64,000 nucleotides of DNA from Adiantum capillus-veneris (taxonomy: Eukaryota; Streptophyta; Polypodiopsida; Polypodiales; Pteridaceae). The stretch is taken from positions 107,273,587 to 107,337,586 of the forward strand of contig CM043966.1 of assembly GCA_014529385.2 (NCBI GenBank), given 5' to 3'. The translations under genes and the position numbers were made by a program. The notes under the pieces are model-generated. The model saw only the letters and a list, made by a program, of their open reading frames with translations, did not search any database and was not told where the DNA came from. Shown piece by piece: positions 30,941 to 42,422 of this stretch. How positions within the stretch are numbered: the first letter of the stretch is position 1; the number at the start of each line of letters is the position of its first letter.

Positions 30941-33138
30941 TGTCGGGGGATATGTGTTCGCTACGTGAGCCGGGCAGGCGCCGGGCCTCTGGCTGTGGGA
31001 GGTGTGAAAGAGAGAGAACAAGAACAACTGATAACTCTGGCAATCACCGCAATCATCAATTAATTGAATATTACTTTGAGTACAACTTAGTCCTTACGCC
31101 AAGGCGAGCTGTTAACAGCACCGTCACTTGGATCATCTGCTAACTAGGACTTTAGGCTCCCGCTTTACAGAATTAACCGGGCCGTTAACGACACCGGACT
31201 TCAAAGAATGTTAATTCAATCTCTATATTATGAGGGTTGTGGAAATGTCCTCCTGTCGCTTTATAATGTCTTTGAATTATCTGCTTCAATTGCCTTCAAG
31301 AGTGCTCTACAATGCTCCTTTTCCTTGCTTAGCCTTGTTTCCTCCTTGACTTTTTAATCATGGTCGCTCGCCTTATGCTCGACAAGAGAGAGACTTCATG
31401 CTTGCTCAGCTTCTTGGTAGTCCGAGTCCACTCTTGAGTGATCTCCCTTCCTACTCCTTCCTACTTATGGCCAAGAGAAAGAACGAGCCCTTTGTTCAAG
31501 CTCGAGAGAGACTTTCCTTCGTCCTTCCTTATTTACCATCGAGGAAGAGAAATACCCCCTTTTCCCTTCAATATGAGAGAGAGAGCCTTGCCTCCTTTGT
31601 CTTGCCGAGCATGAGAGCGAGAGAGAGAGAGAGTAAGAACTCTTCTCGAGTATATGATGGAGAGAGAGAGGCTTCCTTCTTGCTTAAGCCGAGGAAGAGA
31701 TGCTTCGGTTTCTCTCTCCTTCTCTACCTTCATGCTCCCCTCCAAGCTTCTTCGACCTAGCTCTTCCCAACACTTCACTCGTTGGTTTTCAATCCTCCTC
31801 ATTAACTCTCCATGCAACTTCGCATGCAAAAAAAACCCCTATTATTAGCGTGTCTTCCTTTTACAATGGCACCGGCGTCATTGACATGGCATGTGAACAA
31901 CATCGATGACATGGAGGGGTCGATTTCCGACCTTCACAAAACCCGGCGTGAGCGGTGTCGAACATCTACGCAAGGAGACCGTAAGCAGATTTCGCTTCAG
32001 TCGCGTGCTCATCCGAGCTCATCTGTGGCGGCTCCGATCCTTTCTTTCCCTGCGTAGGCCCGCCTTCGCTGCTGTGGATGCAATTGCCTTCCTTCCTCCT
32101 TGGCTTCACACACCCCCTAACTTTAGGGCCACTTTCATTCTCAAGTGGGCGGGCAGCCTCCCTTTGGTTGCCTTTGGGCGGCCATAGGTTGGGCCATTGG
32201 GATTCATAAATTAAGCGGCCAATATAGTTATATGGGCAATAGGCGGCCCTGAAAGGGTACCCCATTTGGCATGCATAACTTCACTTTATTTGGCATGCGA
32301 CATTGATCAAAGCTTTGATCCGCAAAAATAAGGCATTATATTTGGCATACACATCATGCTTTTGTAAAGGCGCCATAGTTGGTATACGAAGTGGCCAATT
32401 CATTGTTCAGAGTGACATACCAGCCAAAGCAACCCTTGACTGACAATAACATCCGGATTCCAAAATTCATCCTGCTTAGTTGTGCCGGCAGCTGACAGCG
32501 GCCTCAAGCCATATTATCTCATGATCCTGAACTCAATCTGACGAGCCGTTAATTCCTTTAGACTTCTCAAACTGCATAGAGCGCATACAAACCCTGCTGA
32601 GGAGGCCAAAATTCCCAGATGGCACACCGATCGAGCGGACCGAACTGGTACGGAGCCAGCCCCCGGTGAATCTTTAACGGCTAATATCTTGGCATCCTGA
32701 ACTCTGATCGTCGCTAATCTGAAAAGACCGACGCGCTCCACAAAGTGAGCACCTCAGACCCGTGCATTCATTTCATCTCTGTCACCTCAGCTGCAGTTGC
32801 CCAATCCGGTACGGATCTGCAATCGACTTAAACTTCAAAGTGCCATAACTTCTTGATCGTGGCTCCAATTGACGAGCCGTAAAGACAGGCCGGTAGAGCA
32901 CTTCAAGCACTACAATTCTAGATCATAATCTCCCATCTATGGTCACTGCAAGCATACTCATTCTTGGCATCATTAAAGCATCTATTGGCCCTTCTAAGCC
33001 GCATCTGACATACATTAATCATTAAGCTTGGCCTGTTATCAAGCCCTGATCACTGCTCACTTAACGTGTAGGCTTCAAAGAAGCTTAGCTTTCATTTCTG
33101 TGCTCTTTTTCTCATCATGGCAGCGGAGCTACACGACA
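30941..33138 (+). mobile_element. Solo LTR of an unrelated element inserted in copy A pol
   Basis: A 2.2 kb noncoding block starting TGTCGGGGGATATG and ending CTACACGACA, so the ends are TGTCG and CGACA. The uninterrupted counterparts at 48750 and 52797 show the empty site. The flanks are degraded (GATCCC and TCGCC versus ancestral CTCACC), giving a possible imperfect duplication. ORFs within (for example 31398-31760) have no domain. Short GA tracts lie at 31616-31635. Confidence 0.72.
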
Positions 33139-33706
33139 TCGCCGCCTAATAAACCTACTTATTGAGTTTCACAAGCTAAACAAGAGGAGATCATGAGGTA
33201 AGTGCATGAATTGGTGGAAAAAGGGATGGTGAGGCCTAGCTCCTCTCCATTCTATTCACCAGTACTTTTGGTGAAAAAGAAAGATGGCACATATTACATG
33301 TGTGTCGACTTTAGAGCACCAAATAGGATCCCTATTGAAAAAAAGAGATTTCTTGTGCTGCGGGTAAAAGATCTACTTGATAAGTTACAAGTTTTGGCTT
33401 GACAAATGCTTTAGCCACATTCAAACTCACGATGGACAAAAATCTTCAGGCCACTCAAATTCTCTTGAGGAGTACAAGTGACACCTCTAGGTAATATTTC
33501 AAGTTGTGAGAGAGAATAAGCTTTTTATTAATAAAAAGAAAAGTGAATTTTTCCTACAAGAGATTCAATATTCAGGTCACATTATCTCTCAAGATGGTAT
33601 CCGTATGGATACATCAAAATTGGAGGTAATAAAAGCATGGCCCAATCCAAGGAGTCTACATGAGCTAAGAAGATTTTTATTGGTATGTACACAGTATATA
33701 CTATAG
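33139..33706 (+). pseudogene. pol: Chromovirus copy A reverse transcriptase, catalytic core deleted
   Basis: RT begins VHELVEKGMVRPSSSPFYSPV and LVKKKDGTYYMCVDFRAPNR, runs to KDLLDKLQ, then jumps to GLTNA-like sequence, TFKLTMDKNL, and directly to the HLQVIFQVLREN-type region and QYSGHIISQDG. The part that should hold the first catalytic aspartate and the part with the DD motif are both absent. The same two gaps occur in copies B and C. Stops at about 33402 and 33490 also interrupt. Confidence 0.85.
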
Positions 33707-34365
33707 ACACTTCATAGAAAAAATCTCTCAAATAGTAGGACCTTGTATGACTTAACAAAGAAGAACATTAAGTATTCATGGACTGCTAAAGAAAAAAAAG
33801 CTTTTGACAAGCTTACCTCCCAACCACTCCTTATGATTTCGGATCTCTCAGAGCCATTTGAGGTCCAATGTGATGCTTGTGGTGATTTCCTTGGAGCAGT
33901 TTTGATTCAAGAAGGGCATGCCATAGCAGATGAGAGCCGAAGGCTCAATGCTGATGAACGGGTCTTGGGCATATACAAAAAAGAGCTTTTAGTTGTTCTA
34001 CATGCCGTAGAGACATGCAAGCACTATCTCTTGGGGGTTCCATTCATCCTATGAATGGTTCACAAAGCCTTAAGAACTTCATGATGCAAACCAAGCTTTT
34101 CGACAAACAAATGAGGTGGGCAAATTTTTGTTTTCAATTTAAATTTCATATTGCTCACATTACTGGCAAGCACAATCAAGTGGTCAATGCACTTTCACAA
34201 TGGCCAAGGGTAAATGTGATGTCTATAGCAACTCACAATGATCTAGCTTTTATGATAGATGAGTATGCTACTGACCAAGAATTTAAGTACGTATCCACAA
34301 CCTTTGCATTAGGGAAAAAAAAGAAACGTTCACCTTGGAGGATGGTTATCTTCCAAACGGCAATA
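33707..34365 (+). pseudogene. pol: Chromovirus copy A RNase H and connection to integrase
   Basis: Ty3 RNase H with KYSWTAKEKKAFDKL, FEVQCDACGDFLGAVL (first catalytic aspartate), EGHAIADESRRLNADERVLG, the YKKELLVVLHAVETCKHYL block and HIAHITGKHNQVVNALSQ near the end. A shift at about 34050 and several substitutions break the frame. Confidence 0.88.
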
Positions 34366-34940
34366 GGCTATGTGCTACTGACCAATACAATAAGAAAGTC
34401 ATGTATGAATCCCATGCTTCTTCTTATGCAGGGCAAAGAAGAAGCATGTGTTACTGACCAATACAATAAGAAAGTCATGCGTGAATCCCATTCTTCTTCT
34501 TAGGCTATGTGTTACTGACCAATACAATAACAAAGTCATGTATGAATCCCATGCTTCTTCTTATGCGGGGCAAAGAGGGATTCCATAAGCTACTCTTCAA
34601 GGAGTCGAAATGTATTCTTGTTTGTCTACCATGAAAAGTAAACATATAAGAGTATGTTTCAAAATGTGTGGTATACCAAAATTGAATTTGATCGAGGGAA
34701 GCAACTTGGATTGTTTCAGTCAACAAGCTTAGCAAGAAAAGACACCCTATGCCTATCAAAAAGACTATTAAGAGACATCAAACGAAAACCCTCTTTACAT
34801 CTCAATTTTTCAAGTATCATGGCTTGCCAACATCCATAGTGTCGGACAAAGATCCTAGAATGACCAGTAATTTCTAGAAGGGTCTCTTTGAGAATCTAGG
34901 AAGTAGATTAAATTTCTCTTTCGGCCTATCATTTAAAAAC
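34366..34940 (+). pseudogene. pol: Chromovirus copy A integrase with an internal triplication
   Basis: The integrase zinc-binding region (VTDQYNKKVMYESHASSYAG) occurs three times in a row: units start near 34375, 34451 and 34512. Then comes the SKHIRVCFKMCGIPK region and the core TSIVSDKDPRMTSNF followed by GLFENLGSRLNFS. The sequence stops at about 34940 and is fused to the inner part of an LTR (AAATGACTTAAGAAGCA), so the last third of integrase and the 3' end are missing. Confidence 0.8.
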
Positions 34941-35241
34941 TAAATGACTTAAGAAGCACAAAAGACACAAGTTTAGATGATCCTCCAGATGTGGCCCTCA
35001 TGATGTGCTTGAATCCTATTGGAAAGGTTTTAAAGGGGCATCGACGGTTTGAAGTATTCAATTCAAACCAAATGACTTAAGAAGCATAAAAGACACATGT
35101 TTAAATCATCCTCCACATGTGGCCGTCATGATCTGCTAAAGGCGTCCAATGAGAATTTAGATGCATAAAAATAAATAATTAAGTTGTTTCTCTCAAAGAG
35201 AAAAAAAAGGACACATGTCCAAATGAAATAATTAATAATAT

Positions 35242-35243
<2 letters not shown>

Positions 35244-35330
<87 letters not shown>

Positions 35331-35359
35331 GGACCAAGCATGAGAGGGGGGTATACTCC

Positions 35360-35390
<31 letters not shown>

Positions 35391-35392
35391 AT
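35244..35392 (+). repeat. Compound GA / poly-C / CA microsatellite in the LTR
   Basis: About 85 bases of GA, a 29-base constant block (GTGGACCAAGCATGAGAGGG and on), about 20 C, then CA repeats. The same order is seen at 58541-58690 and, with little C, at 62335-62430, so it is an LTR feature and not a local expansion. It generates spurious RERE and SLSL ORFs. Confidence 0.93.
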
Positions 35393-35706
35393 TCTCTCAT
35401 TGTGTGGAGTGCAAAGTGCAAGAGCTCCATCTCCTTCTCCAAGCTTGTTGAGAAGTGGAGAGCCTACACCAACAATCTTGGCTATGGAATGCAAATCCAA
35501 CCAAGAGCCATGCTTCATGGCTTAATCTTTCTATCTTCTTCATCTTCATTACTATGTTATTATGCTATGCTAAATAGGAATAGTGATGATAAGTGAGGAA
35601 CTATTTCTTTCTCCTATGAATAATTCTTCTTCCTCTTCCCTACCCTCATTCCCCGCTAGCTCGCTCCACCTTTGAAGGTATTTGAGGCCCTAGGGCTGAG
35701 GCTTGG

Positions 35707-36498
35707 TCCCGGGGGATTCACCATGGAAAAATTACTGCACCACGTAAGTGCAGGGGAGGGGGTTGTTTTTTACAAGTTACATAAGCGTATAAGTTAGGGG
35801 TAGACCCTCGATAATTTATCTCCCAAGCTTAAAAATAAGGGAGGGGGTATCATATTTTGGTGGGGGGGGGGGGGGGGCGTGGCGGAGGGGGGAGTGAGAT
35901 AAGGAGAAAATGAGAAGTAGTTTTTGTGTTTCAAAATCATGGCTTCCCAAAAGAGTCTATCCTCGAACGTGTGAGTCAATAGCTACAAAAGATACAGGCA
36001 AGAACTAACAAATTTCTTTGTATCAATTGCTTAATGTTTTGTGATTATAATTCATTTGTTGAGGGATGAAAGCTATAAAAAGTTTGTATAGATGCAATTT
36101 TACACGGAGAACCTAACACAACTTTATAACCATGTTCTTTGAGTAATTTAGATGGGTCAAAATTGGAAGAGTAGCTAGAGTGCAGGCTGACGAGCACATA
36201 GTTTGAAAGTCAAACTAAGACACATTGAGGGTACATCTAGTTATCAATGGAAGTGGTTCCATAGTATGTTGCCAGTCACTATGCTACATGCTCTTTTCTT
36301 AGTTTTACTTAGTTAGATCATGTGAGACCTAAATTTTATATGTAAGATAGGGGTATGATAGTTTTATGCATTTATTATCGTATAAGCGTAGAAAGGGGGG
36401 TGATATTCCCTAATATGAGTTGCATATAGGGGTTTTATCAAAGTTGTCCGCTTGCAGGTGGCATCCCATTTTGTAAATAGAGTGAATCCCCCAGGGGA
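35707..36498 (+). mobile_element. Short non-autonomous inverted-repeat element, copy 2
   Basis: 792 bp with ends TCCCGGGGGATTCACC and, inverted, TCCCCTGGGGGATTCAC. TTGG flanks both sides (35703-35706 and 36499-36502). The empty site is preserved in the sister LTRs at about 58995 and 62730, which read CTTGGGATAGTTAATGC or similar. It is the inverted counterpart of 21034-21787. There is no coding capacity; a poly-G run is at about 35862-35877. Confidence 0.85.
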
Positions 36499-36880
36499 TT
36501 GGGATAGTTAATGCTTTTTGCAAAGTTTATGCTATGCTTGTGATGCATGAAGCTTTCCATCTTGATAGCATCACCAAGGTAACAAGGAACACAAAGATTG
36601 TATTGTACCAAGTCTCTCTTAGTGGGAGAACCTATAATACAAACTCCTTTTAGAGGGGGGACTGGCTCTAAGTAAATCTTGTCCTTAACTATTGTCATGT
36701 TCTCTAATACTCTTTGTCTCTCTTGAAAAAGTATTGGTAATGCCAAGTTAATTAAGTAATATCTTCATGCTGCTACCATCAAGTTCACTCTCTTTGTTCT
36801 CAAAGTGATCTCACAAAAATGCTTAGTTTAATTCTCTTAATTCCGCTATTCTCAAAGTTCATAGGCCATTTCCATTACAA

Positions 36881-36898
36881 TGGTATTAGAGCATTTGG
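36881..36898 (+). promoter_or_regulatory. Chromovirus copy B primer binding site
   Basis: TGGTATTAGAGCATTTGG starts two bases after the LTR end. It is the Met-type site TGGTATCAGAGC with one C to T change. Confidence 0.75.
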
Positions 36899-37123
36899 TT
36901 TCTATTTTCTTGCTTAAGAAGAGGGGTCTTTAAGTAGCCTATTAATGGTTGATTTTGTTAATTATATTAGGTTAAGTGGGACTAGGATCTATATCAATTT
37001 TGTTGAGCCCTCTATGTGGGATATGGTGCACACCTTAGGAGCTTTGGTCTTAATAATGGGGTCTATTTAGACTTGCCTATGGCTTTACCATTATTGAGCC
37101 ATAAGAAGTCCAAAAGGAGCTAT
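36899..37123 (+). other. Chromovirus copy B 5' untranslated region, left half
   Basis: Noncoding sequence that continues at 46546 after the inserted minus-strand LTR element. Its last five bases are the GCTAT target duplication. Confidence 0.75.
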
Positions 37124-38044
37124 TGTTGGGGTTCCCATCGTTGCAATAGCTCCAATGACCACAAAATTATCAATCTGGAGGGATGAGCTACCTGGCTAGG
37201 GCATGGAAACACTCACACTATTAGTGAGCTAATCGTGGCAACACAAATGGTTAACTCTACGAGGTGAGCTTCTCGGCCTATGGAGGAGCTAAGCCGTAAT
37301 GAAGGGCAATCTCCATATCCACTTCTCTTCACCTCTAATCAACCCAATCACACACACTACGATTGCAAGACGCACACAACACTAATCCTATCATGCAACA
37401 CACTAATTGCAAGCACACACACATAGATCTATCGAGCACCACACTTCAATCAAACCTACATGCATACACAAGCAAAATAGGGCAATCACACAAGATTAGA
37501 GAGGGATTAACCACTAATTAGTTAAGATCTAATTAATCTAAGCATCATAGGCAATCATAAGAAGTAAGAGAGAGGCATAGTGAGAGAGAATGAATCATTG
37601 ATTAGTGTTAATCAAGTCTCATGAGCAAGGAGAAGCTCAAGGACTCCATAGCCACACACCTCAAGAGCTCTCACCAAAGAGTGCTCTCAACAAATGACTT
37701 GAGAACCCTAATTTCTTTTACACACTGCTTTATATACCTAGGTTAAAAATATGCAATGTCTGGGCTTCCAAGGCCTTTAGGGCTCACCACTTATTGAATC
37801 TGCAACCTAGGCACAATAAGTGACATATTCTTTACAACTTGGAATTCCCATTGAGCCTGTAACACATTAGAAATATTACAATGGCTTGAAATAATTTAGG
37901 AATTTACAATACGTGACCATTTTGGGAAAACGTGGAAAATGTGTAACTCCAATCTTTACTGCTTCTTTGCATTCATCCTCAATGTGCATTTGTACGTCTT
38001 TGGTCTTTATCAGCTTCTGTTAACTGACGTTGACTCAGTTAATA
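37124..38044 (-). repeat. 3' LTR of the Tat/Athila-type element
   Basis: 921 bp. It starts TGTTGGGGTTCCCATCG on the forward strand. The far end has AATA where the other LTR has AACA. It is rich in CACACA near 37340-37430. Confidence 0.9.
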
Positions 38045-38057
38045 TTCCCCCCTTCCT
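38045..38057 (-). promoter_or_regulatory. Polypurine tract of the Tat/Athila-type element
   Basis: The minus strand reads AGGAAGGGGGGAA directly before the 3' LTR. Confidence 0.75.
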
Positions 38058-39096
38058 ATTTTAGTGCCCGTCCTCGGGCACTGTTGAAAGGTGTCCGTGG
38101 AGGCAAGGGAAGTTTTTGATTGGTTGTTGATGGTCTGATTGTCTTCATTTGTCATTGAATTTGTTGATGAGTTTTAATTTGTTGCAGCATCTTCAATGGT
38201 CTGAATATGTCTGATGTGAGAGATGATGTTGCATTTGTCCGTTGTAATAGCATAATGATGAGGCTGATAGTTATTTATGAAAAGTATATACAAGGGAAGT
38301 CGAACGATGAGGTTCTAAATTAGGGTCTAATACCTGGATGACCAAAGGGAAAAGACCCAGTGGAAAAAAAGTGCCTTTGGGATACGCACATTATTGGAGT
38401 ACTTATTAGCATGGGAAATATTAATTAAGTACTCAAAGGATTATTTGCTGATAGATATGGAAATAAAGAGACAGCAAATATGAAAGGGTAGCATGATGGA
38501 ACATTTGTTGCCTGTTGTAGTCCACTCAAGGTGCATAGGTGGAAGCCAAAAAGAGTGTCTAATGCATATGTCCAATGATGGGACATCCTATTTATGCATA
38601 CACAGAAATGCATGGAAAACAATATGCTGTGCAAGAAAGATTTTGAGGGGTTATTTAGAAAGATGGTGTAGCTATAAAAGCATATGACATGGCTTTGCAA
38701 GCTGGCACCTCTTTAAGAATGGTTTTTGTTGATGAGGATATGTGCTTTCATCTTACTGTGCACTGTGTGTGAGTGTTGGACTCTACGTCACTCCACCATT
38801 TGTAAGTTAATAGACTTCGACTCTTATGCTCATCTCATCCAGCATGAGCAACACGATTTAGATATGCTCAACTCTTCCAGCTTGAGAATAAGCCTAATAA
38901 CTACGACTCTTAGCACATAGTTTATTATGAATTGAAGCTTTGGGACTTATGCTTTGCTCATTTTATGGCTCAATAGCCCGACTCTGACTATGCCAAAGAG
39001 TGTTTTTTGCACCCTGGCGACTTGACTTTTTACATTCTTGTGCTTATTACAAACATTTCTTCAGGTAAAAGTAAGCTTGAATCCTCAAAAAGAGGA
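38058..39096 (-). other. 3' untranslated region of the Tat/Athila-type element
   Basis: About 1 kb without a supported coding region. Short ORFs on both strands (for example 38425-38700 minus) show no motif. Confidence 0.45.
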
Positions 39097-39900
39097 TTAG
39101 TGAAGGACCACGTTGGCATTGAAGGTTTCTTTTGCCATACATGTTTTATCTTCTTTGAATCTGCATTCAAAGAAGACTTGAAGGTTGTCCTTCTTTGACT
39201 GTGAAGACTCCATTATCCGTTTGATTCTCCAAGTAGGCCTATTGATAGGAGTCTTTGATGTTGTTGTAGGCATCTGTTGATCGTTGACATTTGACTTTTG
39301 ACTAGGAGCATCGGAAGACTTAGGAATCCAAATCTCTTGATGACCTTTGTATCTCCTTTGTTGACTTTGCTTTGCTCTAGGTTTTGTTGAGTTCTTCATA
39401 TGTTCATGCAGGTCTGGTGTAATTGCAGTTGGCTTGCGATTGACTGGTAGACAAATCTTTGTATATCTTGCATAGAATCCTTGTCCAAGAGGAACATTCT
39501 TTGAGATCCATCTTTGTTCTGCATCCTTTTGTGAGCCATGGTAGACTTTAGCATCTTTTGATATTATTCTATTGTATACCTGCTTCTTAGGTATCCTAGG
39601 ACATTGTCAAGGTTGATACCTTGTGGGCCTTCTTTCTTGGGAGGGACTTGACTTCACTTCATATGATCTAACCTACGTTTTTGGTACCCATATATGTCTA
39701 TTACCTCCATAGTACTCCTGTTTTGCTAAGCTCCCTTGTGATCTTATCCATCCCATGTATTCGTTTTTCTGTGTTGATTTCCCGTCTTTAATCCAAACGG
39801 GATCATTGACTTTAACTAAACTGCTCGGAACAAACACTTGCTTGACTTTCCTTTGCTTTCTTGAGTACTTTGGCTGAAATATCTTTACTTTTATGGGTGT
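39097..39900 (-). pseudogene. Gag-region polyprotein, C-terminal repeat part
   Basis: Minus-strand coding pieces read KQVFVPSSLVKVNDPVWIKD, EYYGGNRHIWVPKT, AEQRWISKNVPLGQGFYAR and RRYKGHQEIWIPKS, separated by occasional stops. The repeated pattern of a tyrosine, glycine, then a W-[IV]-x-K block suggests a further repeated unit related to the motifs upstream. The ORF at 39399-39097 is the cleanest part. Function unknown; it lies after the protease-like remnant where pol would be expected. Confidence 0.4.
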
Positions 39901-40033
39901 CCCCTTTGAGGTTTCCGTTGGGTCAGCAATTGACTTTAAGTTTTGAAATCCTCTCTTGCTTGAAGCCCGGGGCGGTCACTTTTTAGAATGTGTATGCTAT
40001 CATGTGAGTTAACCGGAGAGGATTATTAAAAGA

Positions 40034-41074
40034 TCAAAATGTATCAAAATGTATACATACAGAGGGGGGTGGGTGTTTTTTAAATAGGCACGTAGTGTAA
40101 ATATAGTATGTATATTGAGGTATTATTAATAACCTCTTGAATGCACATGATATAGGAAGCTTTTGATAAGTGACCGCCCCGGGGCTTGAAGAAGTTGATC
40201 CATGAGGGTTCTTTGATGTAGAGGCATATGCTGTCACACCTTCTTTGCTAATCGGTGGAAGGTCCACTTTAGCTTTACCTTTGTCTACAGATTCGACTAG
40301 CACTGTCTGATTGATCTTTGGGCTTCCTATTTCTTCTAGGTTGTCTGCAACCCCGTCCTTCTTAACTTCTGGCTTTGGTGGCATTCTCTGCTCAATAGCT
40401 ATTGTGGTTGCTCTTTGTTCTGTTTGAGTTGCACTTGTTGTTGCTTGATCTGCTTCTAGCTCTTCTGAAGTTCTGTTTGATGGAGATGAATCATCTTCAA
40501 TAAGATTTGCTTTGGCATCAGTCTCCATTTGAATTGTGCTTGAGGACTTTGTACTGTCGTCCGCGGTTGACCGGTTTTGATCTTCATTCTTTGTTGTCTC
40601 TGAAGACTGCATCTTCATTGAATTCTGCATCTCTAACATCTTTTGAGCCATTGGCATTCCCATTATGATGTCGTCTGGCATATCCTTTACTGTGATCACG
40701 TGGAATTGAGCTGTGATGATTTGGGAACTTACTTCAATGGTGGTGGAGATGATTCCCCAGTATTCTGCTCGTTTGTCTCCAGATATGCTCGCAAATTCAG
40801 GAGCATCTTCCAACTTTGGTTGGCCACATTTTTTCCAAGTGCAAAAAGACATGAGGTTCTTGTCTAACTGCAAATCTAGATTTACTTCACTTGACATCTT
40901 TTCTTCATTTTCACTAACAATGTTGCACTTGATCTTCTCATAATCTTTTTCTGTATTGAGTGCTTTTGTTGTGGCAGTGTCCTTAAATTGACCTTTTTCT
41001 TCAACTTCTTTGCTTTGATCACCTGCTTCAATTGATGTTGACTCCATTGGATATAATATTGTACTTTTTTGCAA
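40034..41074 (-). pseudogene. Gag-region polyprotein, acidic part with protease-like remnant
   Basis: A 346 codon ORF. Residues 70-150 include MSFCTWKKCGQPKLEDAPEF, IISTTIEVSSQIITAQFHVI and DMPDDIIMGMPMAQKML. The final block resembles the C-terminal DDIILGM motif of retroviral-type aspartic proteases. I cannot find the D-S/T-G active site, so it may be lost. The remainder is low-complexity, rich in S, T, E and K. The last 30 or so residues before 40034 look unrelated and probably follow a frame change. Confidence 0.5.
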
Positions 41075-41098
41075 TTGTTGAGCATTGTCCTCTTGAAT

Positions 41099-42420
41099 CT
41101 AAGTAACCTTTGACCTTAAAAGATCCGTTGTACTTTCTGGCAAAATATTTCTCTTCGGAGGAGATTTCAGTGGTGACCTTTGTGTAGCTTTTTGAACTTT
41201 AGCTTTCATTGACTTTGACTTTTCTATCACGTGTTGTGGAAGCTTGAGGTTCTGCATCCTCTTTAGATAGTCTTTGACTTTAGTCGAACCATCTATCGGG
41301 GTTTGTACAAGGTCATGACCTTGATGATATTCGTTACCATGTGCATCTTGATATGCATATGTGAGCTTGGTCACATGTATATGTTTGAACACTATTGGAT
41401 TTGTCAGCTTTTGACTCTGACTTGTAGAGATCGGCTGAAACTTCTGTCCTTGATGATCTTCATAGAAGCATTTATTTGTAGACTCTTATGGAATCTGGGT
41501 CAACTAGAAACTTTCAACAACCATATGATCTTTCAATGGTCTCTGCCTTGAAGAGGTCTGTTGGCTAGAAGCTCTAGGGCTTCTAACTGGTGTAGCATTT
41601 CTTGGTACATAAGCTAAGCTTGATGGATTTAAAGCTCCCCCCTTCCTAGGGTGATCACTATAGCCTGCTTCATTGTATGAGTTCAAAATTATTTGGCTCT
41701 GGTTTAGTCTCACCTTTTGGGACTGTGAAGGTACACTTTGGGTAGCACTGTTGATGTTTGGCATATGTAAACCTTCTACATAGTTTCTATGTATCTCTTT
41801 GAACATGACAAATTATTCCCCAAGTCAAGCTATATATAGCATTATCTTTGCCCTGATATTTTCTATCCCATGGGTCTCCTATGATACGAGCTTCTGTGTT
41901 CTCAGGACCCAAGGCATCATAGATGCTAGAATCTCATCTATATCTACCATTGTTTTGGTCAAGGTATATGTTCGTTTGGTCACAACATCGAAGTTTGATT
42001 TTCAATGGAGGAGAGTTTAGCTCTGAACAAATTTTTGAGTTCACTCGGGTAATATTCTTCAACTCTAGAGAGGATGGACTATAATAGATTCTTTCTTCTG
42101 AAATGAACCATCCTTTCTGATCTATCATTGGACGCACTTCTATGAGCTGGTATGTAGGCCGTTCAAACATAGGTTGATCATTTTGTACAGTTTCCCTTTT
42201 TGGTCTGCATAGTGTGCATATGAATTATGTGTACCATACAAAGCTAACATCATTTTTTTGATGTGTCCCTTGAACTCGTGAATGATTGCACACTTGTGGC
42301 AATGGATGCAGAATCATTTGAAAACCTAATAGTCTTTTCACCCTTTGGTGATATCTCGACACCTTGACTAAATTCATGCAGGAATTTGTTGTTCAAAGAA
42401 TCAATTTGAAGCTTTTCAGG
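41099..42420 (-). pseudogene. Gag-region polyprotein, middle part with YxDxxGxxY-like repeats
   Basis: Several frames on the minus strand. From upstream to downstream they encode MFERPTYQLIEVRPMIDQKG, NIYLDQNNGRYR, RKYQGKDNAIYSLTWG, CFYEDHQGQKFQPIS and TYAYQDAHGNEYHQGHD. The nine-residue Y-x-D-x-x-G-x-x-Y/F pattern recurs at each. At least three frame changes (about 41930, 41810 and 41500) break it. It belongs with 42423-43373. Confidence 0.5.
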
Positions 42421-42422
42421 TG

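Larger units (their letters stand above)
34941..36879 (+). repeat. Chromovirus LTR between copies A and B, truncated on the left
   Basis: It matches the inner and right part of 57753-59377 and 60239-63113. It ends CATTTCCATTACA and is followed one base later by a primer site, so it served as 5' LTR of copy B. It contains a GA tract (35244-35328), a C tract (35358-35377), a CA tract and the inverted-repeat element 35707-36498. A tandem duplication of about 125 bp around AAATGACTTAAGAAGCA lies at 34941-35110. Confidence 0.85.

Noticed and set aside
31398-32265. ORFs of 60-120 codons in the solo LTR at 30941-33138
   Set aside because: No conserved motif, both strands affected, and the block has LTR-type ends and a clear empty site.
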